Shown here: in pieces, positions 54,126 through 64,000 of the stretch
Layout of the letters: every line of letters starts with the position of its first letter
How positions within the stretch are numbered: position 1 is the stretch's first letter
Assembly: GCF_037890675.1 (NCBI RefSeq)
Contig: NZ_CP149574.1
Location: 3,076,874 to 3,140,873, forward strand
DNA length: 64,000 bases
Direction of reading: 5' to 3'
From: Methylovirgula sp. 4M-Z18
GTDB taxonomy: Bacteria > Pseudomonadota > Alphaproteobacteria > Rhizobiales > Beijerinckiaceae
Translations under genes and position numbers: made by a program
The notes under the pieces: model-generated
The model's input: the letters and a program-made list of their open reading frames with translations, nothing else
Databases searched by the model: none
Told to the model about the DNA's origin: nothing

Positions 54126-55142
54126 ATGTCTGTGCGTTCTGGGTTCAAAATGCCGGCCGTTGCGGCCGCTTTGGCCACGTCGTTGCTCGGTGCCAGCAGC
54201 CTCTATGCGGCGGATATCAAGCCCGCCGTTGTTTACGACGTCGGCGGTAAGTTCGACAAATCCTTCAACGAAGGTGTGTTCAACGGCGCGACCAAGTTCA
54301 AGACCGAGACCAAGACCGACTTCCGCGACTTCGAAATCAAGAACGACGCCGACCGCGAAACCGCGCTGCGCCAGTTCGCCAAGGGCGGCTACAGCCCGAT
54401 CATCGCCGTGGGCTTCAGCCAGGCCGCGGCGGTGGCGAAAGTCGCCGACGAATTTCCCAAGACGCAATTCGCCATCATCGACAGCGTGGTCGACAAGCCG
54501 AATGTGGAATCGATCGTGTTCAAGGAGCAGGAAGGCTCCTTCGTGGTTGGCGTTCTTGCCGCCATGGCCTCGAAGAGCGGCAAGGTCGGCTTCGTCGGCG
54601 GCATGGACATTCCGCTCATCCGCAAATTCGCCTGCGGCTACGTCCAGGGCGTGAAATATGCGGCGCCCAAGGATGAAGTGCTACAGAACATGACCGGCAC
54701 CACCGGCGCCGCCTTCGCCGATCCCGTCAAGGGCGGCCAATTGGCCAACGCGCAGATCGAACAGGGCGCGGACGTGATCTATCATGCGGCGGGCGGCACC
54801 GGCGTCGGCGTGCTGCGCGCTGCGGCGGATGCCGGTAAGCTCGGCATCGGCGTCGATTCCAACCAGAATGGCCTGCATCCCGGCCATGTCCTGACCTCCA
54901 TGCTCAAGCGCGTCGATGTCGCGACCTACACCACGTTCCAGGAGGCCAAGGACGGCAGCTGGAAACCGGGCGTGAAGGTTCTCGGCCTGAAGGAGCATGG
55001 CGTCGATTGGGCGCAGGACGACAACAACAAGGCGCTGATCACGCCAGAGATGAAGGCGGCAGCCGACAAGGCTGAGGCCGATATTATCTCGGGCAAGATC
55101 CAGGTGCACGATTACACGACGGATTCCGCCTGCCCGAACTGA
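54126..55142 (+). CDS. BMP family nucleoside-binding protein of an ABC transporter
   Basis: 338 residues. A signal peptide (cleavage near LYA-ADIK) is followed by the BMP/PnrA-type fold: VYDVGGKFDKSFNEG, GFSQAAAVAKVADEFP, FVGGMDIPLIRKFACGY and HAAGGTGVGVL. Such proteins capture purine and pyrimidine nucleosides in the periplasm. The genes downstream encode the matching ATPase, two permeases and nucleoside-degrading enzymes, which makes a nucleoside ligand very likely. GGGAGA precedes the ATG. Confidence 0.92.
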   Translation: MSVRSGFKMPAVAAALATSLLGASSLYAADIKPAVVYDVGGKFDKSFNEGVFNGATKFKTETKTDFRDFEIKNDADRETALRQFAKGGYSPIIAVGFSQAAAVAKVADEFPKTQFAIIDSVVDKPNVESIVFKEQEGSFVVGVLAAMASKSGKVGFVGGMDIPLIRKFACGYVQGVKYAAPKDEVLQNMTGTTGAAFADPVKGGQLANAQIEQGADVIYHAAGGTGVGVLRAAADAGKLGIGVDSNQNGLHPGHVLTSMLKRVDVATYTTFQEAKDGSWKPGVKVLGLKEHGVDWAQDDNNKALITPEMKAAADKAEADIISGKIQVHDYTTDSACPN

Positions 55143-55239
55143 CGGTAGGCGATCTAAGATGGTGGACGGCCTTTAAATCCGCCGCCCACCATCCACCGTC
55201 CAAGCTAGTTCCTGCCGCCCTTTGCCGCGCTTTTCCCCG

Positions 55240-56795
<1,556 letters not shown>

Positions 56796-56799
<4 letters not shown>

Positions 56800-57887
56800 G
56801 CGCTCCCATCGTCCTTCCCAAATGGGCCGATCTGGTGCTCGTGCCGGTGCTCAATGTCACGGCCGCTTTCGTCATTTCCGGCCTCGTCGTTCTGGCGATC
56901 GGCGAGAATCCGCTGGAGGCCACCAAGATTCTGATCACCGGCAGTCTCGGCGATGCCGAGGGCCTCGGCATGACGCTCTATTTCGCGACGAATTTCATCT
57001 TCACCGGCCTTGGCGTCGCGCTCGCCTTCCGCGCCGGCCTGTTCAACATCGGCGGCGAGGGTCAGGCCTATCTCGCCGGGCTCGGCGTCGCGCTGGTCTG
57101 CATGCATTTTGGCAATTTGCCGCCCTACCTGCTCCTGCCGCTGGCGATGATCGGCGCGGCCGCGTTCGGCGCGCTCTGGGCCTTCATCCCCGCCTATCTG
57201 CAAGCCAAGCGCGACAGCCATATCGTCATCACCACGATCATGTTCAATCAGATCTCGGCCGTGCTGATGACCTATCTCCTGTCGCATACGCTGCGCGATC
57301 CGACTTCGCAGCAATCGGCGACGGCACCGTTCGGGCCGAATGCGCAATTGCCCTTCATCAGCGATTTGTTTGGCGTTACGACCGACAAGCTCAATCTCGC
57401 CTTTCCCATTGCGCTGCTGGCGGCCTTCGGCATGTGGGTTTTGATCTGGCGCACCCGGCTCGGCTATGCCATCCGCACGATTGGCGCCAATCCGACCGCT
57501 GCGGTTTATGCCGGCATTTCGCCGCCGCGCATCATTTTGATCGTCATGCTCCTCTCCGGGGCCCTGTGCGGCGGTGTCGCGATCAACGAGATCCTGGGCC
57601 GCAGCAACTTCCTGTTTCTGGAATTTCCGGCCGGCGCCGGCTTCGTCGGCATTGCAGTGGCGCTGATGGGCCGCGCCCATCCGGTCGGCATCGTCCTCGC
57701 CTCGATCCTGTTCGGCATGCTCTATCAGGGCGGCGAGGCTTTGCGCTTCGAGATGCCCAACATCAGCAGCGACATGGTGACGGTCATCCAGGGCCTAATC
57801 GTGTTGTTCGCGGCGCTCGAAGGCCTGTTCCGCTGGCCGCTGGCGCGCATGTTCGCGTCGCGCGCCTTCAAGTTGCGGAGGGCCTAA
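56796..57887 (+). CDS. nucleoside ABC transporter permease 1
   Basis: 363 residues, about nine helices, of the BPD_transp_2 permease family. The cytoplasmic coupling region is ATNFIFTGLGVALAFRAGLF with NIGGEGQ, and RTIGANPTAAVYAGI is the repeated EAA-like motif. It works as a heterodimer with the next protein. ATGA overlap upstream and TAATG overlap downstream show a tightly coupled operon. Confidence 0.91.
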
Positions 57888-58858
57888 TGTCCTTCCACTT
57901 TTTAGCCTTCATTCTCGGCAACGCGGTCACCTTCAGCATTCCGCTTCTGTGCGCCTGTCTCGGCGGCCTGTGGTCGGAACGGGCCGGCGTCGTCGACATC
58001 GGGCTCGAAGGCAAGCTCCTGGCCGCCGCCTTCGCCTCCGTGCTCGGCGCCTACATGAGCGGCAACGCCTGGGTCGGGCTCTTCTCTGGCATTTTCGTCG
58101 CGATGTTCTTCTCACTGGTGCATGGCTTTGCCACGATCAGCCAGCGCGGCAATCAGATCATCGCCGGTGTCGCGATCAATTTCGTCGCCGCCGGCCTCAC
58201 CGCGCTCGTCGGCAATGCCGAATTTTCGCAAGGCGGACGCACGCCCGAACTCGACGCGGCCGCGCGCTTCGTGCCGCTGACCTGGCCGGGCGCCGATGCG
58301 CTGCAGAACGTGCCGGTGCTCGGCGATCTCTATAAGAACGTGATTTCCGGCCACGATCCCACGACCTATATCGCTTTGCTGGCCGTGCCGGTCACCGCCT
58401 TCGTGCTCTACCACAGCCGGTTCGGCCTGCGCCTGCGCGCGGTCGGCGAGAACCCCGCCGCGGTCGACACCGCCGGCATTTCGGTGACGCGCCTGCGCTA
58501 CGGCGCGACGCTGATTTGCGGCCTGCTCTGCGGCATCGGCGGCACCAATCTCGCCATGGCCCTGTCGTCGAGCTTCGAACCGATGATGTCGGCCAATCGC
58601 GGCTATATGGCGCTGGCGGCGCTGGTCTTCGCCAAATGGCGGCCCTATCCGGCACTGGCAACCTGCATGCTGTTCGGCCTCCTGGAAGCCGCCTCGATCC
58701 CCTTGCAGAACGCGCAAGTGCCCGGCCTCACGCAGGACCAGGTGCAGGCGATGACGCAGGCGATGCCCTATGTGCTGACCGTCATCCTGCTCGCCGGCTT
58801 CATCGGCCGCGCGATCCCGCCGAAAGCCTCCGGCGTTCCCTATGTGAAGGAGCGGTAA
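57887..58858 (+). CDS. nucleoside ABC transporter permease 2
   Basis: 323 residues, about eight helices, same family as permease 1. LGGLWSERAGVVDIGLEGKLL corresponds to the NIGGEGQ segment of its partner and RAVGENPAAVDTAGISV to the coupling helix. Start overlaps the previous stop as TAATG, and its stop overlaps the cdd start the same way. Confidence 0.91.
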   Translation: MSFHFLAFILGNAVTFSIPLLCACLGGLWSERAGVVDIGLEGKLLAAAFASVLGAYMSGNAWVGLFSGIFVAMFFSLVHGFATISQRGNQIIAGVAINFVAAGLTALVGNAEFSQGGRTPELDAAARFVPLTWPGADALQNVPVLGDLYKNVISGHDPTTYIALLAVPVTAFVLYHSRFGLRLRAVGENPAAVDTAGISVTRLRYGATLICGLLCGIGGTNLAMALSSSFEPMMSANRGYMALAALVFAKWRPYPALATCMLFGLLEAASIPLQNAQVPGLTQDQVQAMTQAMPYVLTVILLAGFIGRAIPPKASGVPYVKER

Positions 58859-59271
58859 TGGCCGCGCTCGACGAGCTTTTCAACGCGGCGCGAGAGGCGC
58901 AAGCCCGCGCGCATGCGCCCTATTCGCGCTTCAAGGTGGGTGCGGCGCTGCGCAGCGCGGACGGCACGCTCCACGCCGGCTGCAATGTCGAGAACGCCGC
59001 CTATCCCAACGGCATTTGCGCCGAGACCGCCGCCATCGCGGCCATGGTGCTGGCGGGCGGCACACGCATTGCCGAAATCGTGGTGATCGGCGACGGCGAC
59101 GCTTTGGTGACGCCCTGTGGCGGTTGCCGCCAGCGCATCCGCGAATTCGCCGCGCCCGACCTGCCGATCCATATCGCTGGCCCCGCGGGCATGCGCCGCA
59201 GCTTCACCCTCGAAGAATTGCTGCCGTTCTCCTTCGGCCCCGACCATCTCGCCCAGGAGCCGCGCGAATGA
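58858..59271 (+). CDS. cdd: cytidine deaminase
   Basis: 137 residues, the short tetrameric form. The zinc site is formed by ICAETAAI and TPCGGCRQRI. It converts cytidine and deoxycytidine to uridine and deoxyuridine in the cytoplasm. Lying between transporter and phosphorylase genes, it should act on imported nucleosides. ATGA overlap with punA. Confidence 0.94.
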   Translation: MAALDELFNAAREAQARAHAPYSRFKVGAALRSADGTLHAGCNVENAAYPNGICAETAAIAAMVLAGGTRIAEIVVIGDGDALVTPCGGCRQRIREFAAPDLPIHIAGPAGMRRSFTLEELLPFSFGPDHLAQEPRE

Positions 59272-60074
59272 CGACCAGCCAGGCCCCCACCGCCGCGCGC
59301 ATCATCGTCGAGCGCGGCCTGCACACCAAGATCGGCACGGCAATCGTGCTCGGCACCGGCCTCGGCGCGCTGGCCGACGCGGTGGAAAACGCGCTCGTCA
59401 TCCCTTTCGCCGACCTGCCCGGCTTTCCGCACGGCAACGTGTCGGGCCATGCGGGGCGTCTGGTCATCGGCAAGCTCGAAGGGGCCGATGTCGCGCTGCT
59501 GCAGGGCCGTGCGCATTATTACGAGCATGGCGACCCGCGCGTCATGGCGACCGCGCTCGAAACCTTGCAATTGCTTGGTGTCGAAACATTGCTGCTCACC
59601 AATTCGGCGGGTTCGCTGCAACCCGATTGGCCGCCCGGGTCCCTGGCGCTGATCGCCGACCACATCAATTATTCCGGCCTCAATCCGCTGATCGGCGTCG
59701 CCTCCGACAAGCGCTTCGTGCCGATGAACGACGCCTATGCGCCCGACTTGCGGGACAAGCTGCGCAGCGCAGCGCTCCGGGAGCACATCGCGCTACCCGA
59801 GGGCGTCTATATGTGGTTCGCCGGGCCGAGCTTCGAGACGCCCGCTGAAGTGCGCATGGCGAAATTGCTTGGCGCCGATCTCGTCGGCATGTCGACCGTG
59901 CCGGAGACGATCCTGGCGCGCTTTCTGGGGCTGAGGGTTGCGGCCGTTTCGATGGTCACGAACTTCGCGGCAGGTTTTGCCGGCGGCAATCCTTCCCATC
60001 ACGAAACGAAAGACGTCGCGCTGCAAGGCGCGGCCGCCCTGCAAAAATTGGTGCGCGCATTTTTGCGGCAATGA
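59268..60074 (+). CDS. punA: purine nucleoside phosphorylase (trimeric type)
   Basis: 268 residues. Phosphate loop VLGTGLGALAD, LTNSAGSL, GPSFETPAEVRM, VGMSTVPE and VTNFAAGFA define the trimeric PNP/MTAP family. It splits inosine, guanosine or their deoxy forms with phosphate to give the base and (deoxy)ribose 1-phosphate. An MTA-specific reaction is less likely in this context. An 80-base gap precedes deoC. Confidence 0.92.
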   Translation: MTTSQAPTAARIIVERGLHTKIGTAIVLGTGLGALADAVENALVIPFADLPGFPHGNVSGHAGRLVIGKLEGADVALLQGRAHYYEHGDPRVMATALETLQLLGVETLLLTNSAGSLQPDWPPGSLALIADHINYSGLNPLIGVASDKRFVPMNDAYAPDLRDKLRSAALREHIALPEGVYMWFAGPSFETPAEVRMAKLLGADLVGMSTVPETILARFLGLRVAAVSMVTNFAAGFAGGNPSHHETKDVALQGAAALQKLVRAFLRQ

Positions 60075-60154
60075 CGCTAGAGAGAGGCACGAGGCGCAGG
60101 CCGCTCTCTCGTGAAGGGCGGCCGCAGGCGCGCCATTGCAAAGTTGGATGAGAC

Positions 60155-60916
60155 ATGACCTCTGACCACGATATCGCACGCCGCGCGCTTCGCCTTCTCG
60201 ATCTCACCAATCTCGATGACGATTGCAAGGAGAGTGTGATCGACGACCTTTGCGCCCGTGCGGTGACGCCGCACGGTTCTGTCGCGGCGATCTGCATCTG
60301 GCCGCGCTTCGTGGCGCAGGCAAAACCGCTCGTCGCGCAATCCGGCGTGCGCATCGCGACCGTCATCAACTTTCCCCACGGCAGCGAGGATATCGAACGG
60401 GCGATCGGCGACGCGCGCGGTACGTTGCGGGACGGCGCCGACGAAATCGATCTCGTCATGCCCTATCGCGCCTTGATCGAGGACCGCATCGCGCCTGTCA
60501 CCGACATGATCGGTGCCGTCGCCGACGTCACCAGAGGCAATGCGCGGCTGAAGGTCATCCTGGAAACCGGCGCCTTGCAGACGCCCCAGCTGATCGCGCA
60601 GGCGAGCGATCTCGCGATCGCCGCGGGCGCCGACTTCATCAAGACCTCGACCGGCAAGATCCCCGTCTCCGCAACGCCGGAGGCCGCGCGCATCATGCTG
60701 CAGGCGATCAAGGCAAGCGGCAAACCCGTCGGCCTCAAGCCATCGGGCGGCGTGCGGTCGGTGCATGATGCGCGCAAATATCTTGAACTCGCCGACGACA
60801 TCATGGGAGCAGGCTGGACGACGCCCGAAACCTTCCGGTTCGGGGCGAGCGGATTGCTCGCCTCTCTCCTCGCGACCCTCGATGGCCGCGATCATAACAA
60901 CACGAGTACCTATTGA
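60155..60916 (+). CDS. deoC: deoxyribose-phosphate aldolase
   Basis: 253 residues. It splits 2-deoxyribose 5-phosphate to glyceraldehyde 3-phosphate and acetaldehyde. The Schiff-base Lys is in [10 protein letters not shown] and the second Lys in LKPSGGVR. It needs the 5-phosphate, while the neighbouring phosphorylases produce the 1-phosphate; a phosphopentomutase must be supplied from outside this window. Overlaps deoA as TGATG. Confidence 0.94.
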   Translation: MTSDHDIARRALRLLDLTNLDDDCKESVIDDLCARAVTPHGSVAAICIWPRFVAQAKPLVAQSGVRIATVINFPHGSEDIERAIGDARGTLRDGADEIDLVMPYRALIEDRIAPVTDMIGAVADVTRGNARLKVILETGALQTPQLIAQASDLAIAAGADFIKTSTGKIPVSATPEAARIMLQAIKASGKPVGLKPSGGVRSVHDARKYLELADDIMGAGWTTPETFRFGASGLLASLLATLDGRDHNNTSTY

Positions 60917-62226
60917 TGCTGCCGCAAGAGATCATCCGCGCGAAGCGCGACGGCAAAGTCCTGAGCAAGGACGAGATCGCCTTCTTCATCGAAGGCCTGA
61001 CGCACAATCGCGTGAGCGAGGGCCAGGCGGCCGCGCTTGCCATGGCCATCTTCTTTCAAGGCATGACGCTCAATGAGCGCGTCGCCCTCACCCAGGCGAT
61101 GATGCGCTCGGGCACGGTGCTCGATTGGCAGGACATGCCGGGCCCGCTGCTCGACAAACATTCGACCGGCGGCGTCGGCGACAATGTCAGCCTAATGCTC
61201 GCGCCCGCCGTCGCCGCCTGCGGCGGTTTCGTGCCGATGATTTCGGGGCGCGGGCTCGGCCATACTGGCGGCACCCTGGACAAACTCGACTCCATTCCGG
61301 GCTATGTGACGGTGCCGGACAATGCGCGCTTTCGCGACGTGGTGGGCCGAGTCGGCTGTGCGATCATCGGCCAGACCGCCGATCTCGCCCCTGCCGACAA
61401 GCGCCTCTATGCGATCCGCGACGTGACGGCGACGGTGGAATCGATTCCGCTGATCACCGCCTCGATCCTGTCGAAGAAACTCGCGGCCGGCCTGCAAGGC
61501 CTCGTGATGGACGTCAAGACCGGCACCGGCGCCTTCATGCCGACCCATGAAGGCTCACGCGACCTCGCGTCCAGCATCGCCCATGTCGCCAATGCCGCGG
61601 GACTGCCGACGACCGCCCTGATCACCGACATGAACGAACCGCTCGCGACCGCCGCCGGCAATGCGGTGGAAGTCGTCAATGCGGTCGATTATCTCACCGG
61701 CAAACATCGCGACGCGCGTCTGCACGAGGTGACGGTCGCGCTGGGCGGAGAAATGCTATTCCTCGGCCGCCTCGCGGCCACTCCCGAAGAGGGCCGCGCG
61801 AAGATCGCCGATGCGATCGAAAGCGGCCGCGCCGCAGAGGTTTTCGGCCGCATGGTCGCAGCGCTCGGCGGGCCGGCAGATTTCATGACGCGCATGGACG
61901 CCTATCTGCCCAAAGCCGCCGTGGTCAAACCCATTCTCTCCGAGGCCGCGGGCCAGGTGACGGCGATCGACACGCGCGGCGTCGGCCTCGCAGTCGTGGC
62001 GCTCGGCGGCGGCCGCACGCGGGCGGATCAAGCAATCGATCATTCGGTCGGCTTCACGGATCTCGCCGGCCTCGGCACGGCAGTCGATGCCAAGACGCCC
62101 TTGGCGACGGTACACGCACGCACCGCTGAAGAGGCCGAAGCCGCGGCAGGCGCCTTGCGTGCCGCCTATCGGATTGGCGATCACGCCGATCGCCCGCAAT
62201 CGCCTGTCCTGGAGCGCATCGCATGA
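60916..62226 (+). CDS. deoA: thymidine phosphorylase
   Basis: 436 residues. It releases thymine and deoxyribose 1-phosphate from thymidine. The phosphate-binding signature [10 protein letters not shown], the [16 protein letters not shown] segment and the [10 protein letters not shown] lysine region are all present. ATG 60916 shares a base with the deoC stop. Its own stop overlaps the next gene as ATGA. Confidence 0.94.
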   Translation: MLPQEIIRAKRDGKVLSKDEIAFFIEGLTHNRVSEGQAAALAMAIFFQGMTLNERVALTQAMMRSGTVLDWQDMPGPLLDKHSTGGVGDNVSLMLAPAVAACGGFVPMISGRGLGHTGGTLDKLDSIPGYVTVPDNARFRDVVGRVGCAIIGQTADLAPADKRLYAIRDVTATVESIPLITASILSKKLAAGLQGLVMDVKTGTGAFMPTHEGSRDLASSIAHVANAAGLPTTALITDMNEPLATAAGNAVEVVNAVDYLTGKHRDARLHEVTVALGGEMLFLGRLAATPEEGRAKIADAIESGRAAEVFGRMVAALGGPADFMTRMDAYLPKAAVVKPILSEAAGQVTAIDTRGVGLAVVALGGGRTRADQAIDHSVGFTDLAGLGTAVDAKTPLATVHARTAEEAEAAAGALRAAYRIGDHADRPQSPVLERIA

Positions 62227-63179
62227 CAACGAAACCCGCCCTGCTCGTGACCATGGCCGGCTGGGACGAAACGCCCTGGGCGGAAAGCTTTGCCGAACTT
62301 TTGCCCGATCACCGGATCGTCACGACGCAGGACAAAATCGATCCGGCACAGGTGCATTATGCCGCGACGTGGAAACATGCGCCCGGCAGTCTCAAAGCCT
62401 ATCCCAATCTGAAAGTGATCTTCTCGCTCGGCGCGGGCGTCGATCATGTGTTCCTCGACAAGGATCTGCCGCCCGTGCCGGTGGTGCGCGTCGTCGACAA
62501 CGACCTCACCACCCGCATGAGCGAATGGGTGGTGCTGCACGTGCTGATGCATCACCGCCAACAGCGCATGTATGATTGGCAGCAGCACGAAAGACTGTGG
62601 GACGAGGACCGGTTCCAGCCGGCGGCACGCGACATTCGCGTCGGCGTGATGGGGCTTGGCGTGCTCGGCGAGGATGCGGCCAAGAAGCTCAAAGTGATCG
62701 GTTACGATGTCGCGGGATGGAGCCGCACGCGCAAGCACCTCGATGGAATCCAGAGCTTTGCCGGCAACGAGGAATTCGACGCCTTTCTCGCCCGCACCGA
62801 CATTCTCGTGGCGCTGATGCCGCTGACGCCCGAGACAAAAGGCATTCTCAACCGCGATCTCTTCACCAAGCTCAGCCACGACGGCTATTTCGGCGCGCCG
62901 ATCCTGCTGAATGCTGGACGGGGCGGATTGCAGAACGAGGCCGACATCGTCGCCTGCCTCGACGACGCCACATTGCTTGCCGTGACGCTCGACGTGTTCG
63001 AAACCGAACCGCTGCCGCAGGACTCGCCGCTCTGGCACCATGCGCGCGTCACGATCACGCCGCACAATGCGGCTATCTCCGATCCTGAGGCCGTCGCGAC
63101 CTATATCGCCAACCAGATCGAAGCGTTCGAGGATGGCGAGCCCTTGCAGAATGTGGTCGACCCGAAACGACAATATTGA
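62223..63179 (+). CDS. ghrA: glyoxylate/hydroxypyruvate reductase A-like dehydrogenase
   Basis: 318 residues of the D-2-hydroxyacid dehydrogenase family. NAD-binding motif [13 protein letters not shown], catalytic Arg in [11 protein letters not shown], Glu in [15 protein letters not shown] and His in ITPHNAA. The N-terminal half matches GhrA, which reduces glyoxylate and hydroxypyruvate. Its coupling to deoA is unexpected; it may simply profit from the operon promoter, or reduce an aldehyde-derived acid. Confidence 0.87.
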   Translation: MTTKPALLVTMAGWDETPWAESFAELLPDHRIVTTQDKIDPAQVHYAATWKHAPGSLKAYPNLKVIFSLGAGVDHVFLDKDLPPVPVVRVVDNDLTTRMSEWVVLHVLMHHRQQRMYDWQQHERLWDEDRFQPAARDIRVGVMGLGVLGEDAAKKLKVIGYDVAGWSRTRKHLDGIQSFAGNEEFDAFLARTDILVALMPLTPETKGILNRDLFTKLSHDGYFGAPILLNAGRGGLQNEADIVACLDDATLLAVTLDVFETEPLPQDSPLWHHARVTITPHNAAISDPEAVATYIANQIEAFEDGEPLQNVVDPKRQY

Positions 63180-63186
63180 GGCAGCC

Positions 63187-63672
63187 ATGCACCACGGACA
63201 ATTGCTGCACCTTCTCGACACCAAAGTCGCCGCCGAATGGCTCGACTACAATGGCCATATGAACGACGCAGCTTATGCGATCGTCTTCAGCCGCAGCATC
63301 GATACGCTGATGGACCGCATTCACCTCGACGCCGCGGCGCGCAAGGCGACGGGCTACACGATCTATACGATGCAGGCGATGCTCCATTACGTGAAGGAAG
63401 CGAAGCACGATGCGCCGCTCACCGTCCGCGCGCATCTCTTGGAACATGACGCCAAACGCATCCGCATCTGGCTCGAAATGACCGAAGGCCTGGGTGGCGC
63501 CAAACTCGCCATGTCCGAGCAATTGCTGCTTTCAGTCGATCAGTCGGACGGCGTGCGCGTCGCACCCTGGCTGCCCGAAACGGCCGCGGCGCTCGATGCT
63601 CTGGCCAAGGCGCAAGGCGGTCTGGCCCATCCCGAGGAGGCCGGGCGCGGGATTGCGCTGAAGCGGCGGTAA
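63187..63672 (+). CDS. hotdog-fold acyl-CoA thioesterase
   Basis: 161 residues. WLDYNGHMNDAAYAIVFSRS is the 4-hydroxybenzoyl-CoA thioesterase-like signature, with the catalytic Asp region NGHMND. Related proteins act on betainyl-CoA or other short acyl-CoAs. The ATG lies 7 bases after the ghrA-like stop, so it is the last gene of the operon. The substrate is not predictable. Confidence 0.85.
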   Translation: MHHGQLLHLLDTKVAAEWLDYNGHMNDAAYAIVFSRSIDTLMDRIHLDAAARKATGYTIYTMQAMLHYVKEAKHDAPLTVRAHLLEHDAKRIRIWLEMTEGLGGAKLAMSEQLLLSVDQSDGVRVAPWLPETAAALDALAKAQGGLAHPEEAGRGIALKRR

Positions 63673-63808
63673 GCTTTAGCCATTCGCCACCCTCATAGCT
63701 GCGTCGCGGCCGCCCCTTTTCTGCCCGCCCCACCCTTGTCGGCGCCGGCTCCGGCAACTAGCATTTCAGTACATCCTGAAATCCCGATCGCACCCATAAG
63801 GACCAACC

Positions 63809-64000
63809 ATGGCCTATCAAGCCGCGCCCCAACGCTATGACAATGCCCATTTCCGCCGCGTCGGCCGGTCGGGGCTGGTGCTGCCCGCCCTGTCCTTGGG
63901 CCTGTGGCACAATTTTGGCGACAGCGTCATGCTCGACAAGCAGCGCGGCATCCTGTTCAAGGCCTTCGATCTCGGCATCACCCATTTCGATCTCGCCAAC
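63809..64000 (+). CDS. aldo/keto reductase, YghZ-like, truncated by the window end
   Basis: The first 64 residues are present: YDNAHFRRVGRSGLVLPALS and GITHFDLAN are the start of the YghZ/Kv-beta type AKR family. E. coli YghZ reduces L-glyceraldehyde 3-phosphate and methylglyoxal. AAGGA at 63798-63802 precedes the ATG by 6 bases. The gene runs off the window. A 136-base gap separates it from the operon, so it may have its own promoter. Confidence 0.85.
   Translation, partial: MAYQAAPQRYDNAHFRRVGRSGLVLPALSLGLWHNFGDSVMLDKQRGILFKAFDLGITHFDLAN

Overview
The window is compact, GC-rich DNA from a free-living alphaproteobacterium, most likely a member of the Hyphomicrobiales (Rhizobiales). The evidence is the gene order around lysC-ptsP-prfA, the nitrogen-PTS enzyme PtsP, an intracellular PHB depolymerase, a cobalamin-dependent methylmalonyl-CoA mutase, a CbtAB cobalt transporter, and several dispersed palindromic repeats of types common in that order. 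The genus cannot be fixed from sequence alone. No rRNA, tRNA, CRISPR array, transposase or phage gene was seen. About 68 protein genes are supported, many with ATGA or TAATG stop/start overlaps.

Layout. 1-1.0 kb: end of cbtB and cbtA (cobalt import). 1.1-2.0 kb: a Xre/RES toxin-antitoxin pair with a textbook promoter whose -10 box is the loop of a perfect palindrome. 2.0-7.6 kb: housekeeping genes (Rsm22-like, RlmN, NDUFAF5-like, ComF, glutaredoxin, DUF1178, a secreted protein). 7.7-11.1 kb: ubiG-amn and a XRE/cupin-GNAT pair, all minus strand. 11.1-12.4 kb: a gene-poor stretch and a LuxR-type regulator with a degenerate receiver; its paralogue sits at 50.3 kb. 12.7-18.3 kb: lysC, a secreted protein whose tail is supplied by a repeat, ptsP, prfA. 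18.5-22 kb: ChbG/HpnK deacetylase, polyprenyl glycosyltransferase and MurJ-type flippase. 22-26 kb: MFS, aminotransferase, Nudix, M20 dipeptidase. 26.1-32 kb: DUF2267-like, EVE-domain protein, and both methylmalonyl-CoA mutase subunits with an antisense DUF817 membrane gene between them. 32-42.4 kb: lipoprotein hydrolase, EamA exporter, asparaginase, MBL hydrolase, Tat-exported 5'-nucleotidase, ferrochelatase, AlkB, hydrolase, Bcr/CflA efflux. 42.5-46.2 kb: a sugar-acid catabolic cluster (PfkB kinase, KDPGal-type aldolase, SDR, ROK repressor). 46.3-53.9 kb: typA, zwf, second LuxR paralogue, phaZ, M48-like protease, methylglyoxal synthase. 54.1-63.7 kb: a nucleoside uptake and salvage operon (BMP protein, ABC ATPase, two permeases, cdd, punA, deoC, deoA), then a hydroxyacid reductase and a thioesterase. 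63.8 kb to the end: a truncated aldo/keto reductase.

The most unusual items are: a 113-bp, three-hairpin repeat present twice, one copy forming the 3' end of a gene; the two LuxR paralogues with Asn in place of the phospho-acceptor Asp; the toxin-antitoxin operator; the EVE gene overlapping mutA; and the repeat element lying where prmC normally follows prfA. Nothing in the window can be called a wholly new defence or metabolic system from sequence alone. The repeat family and the regulator pair are the best candidates for undescribed biology.
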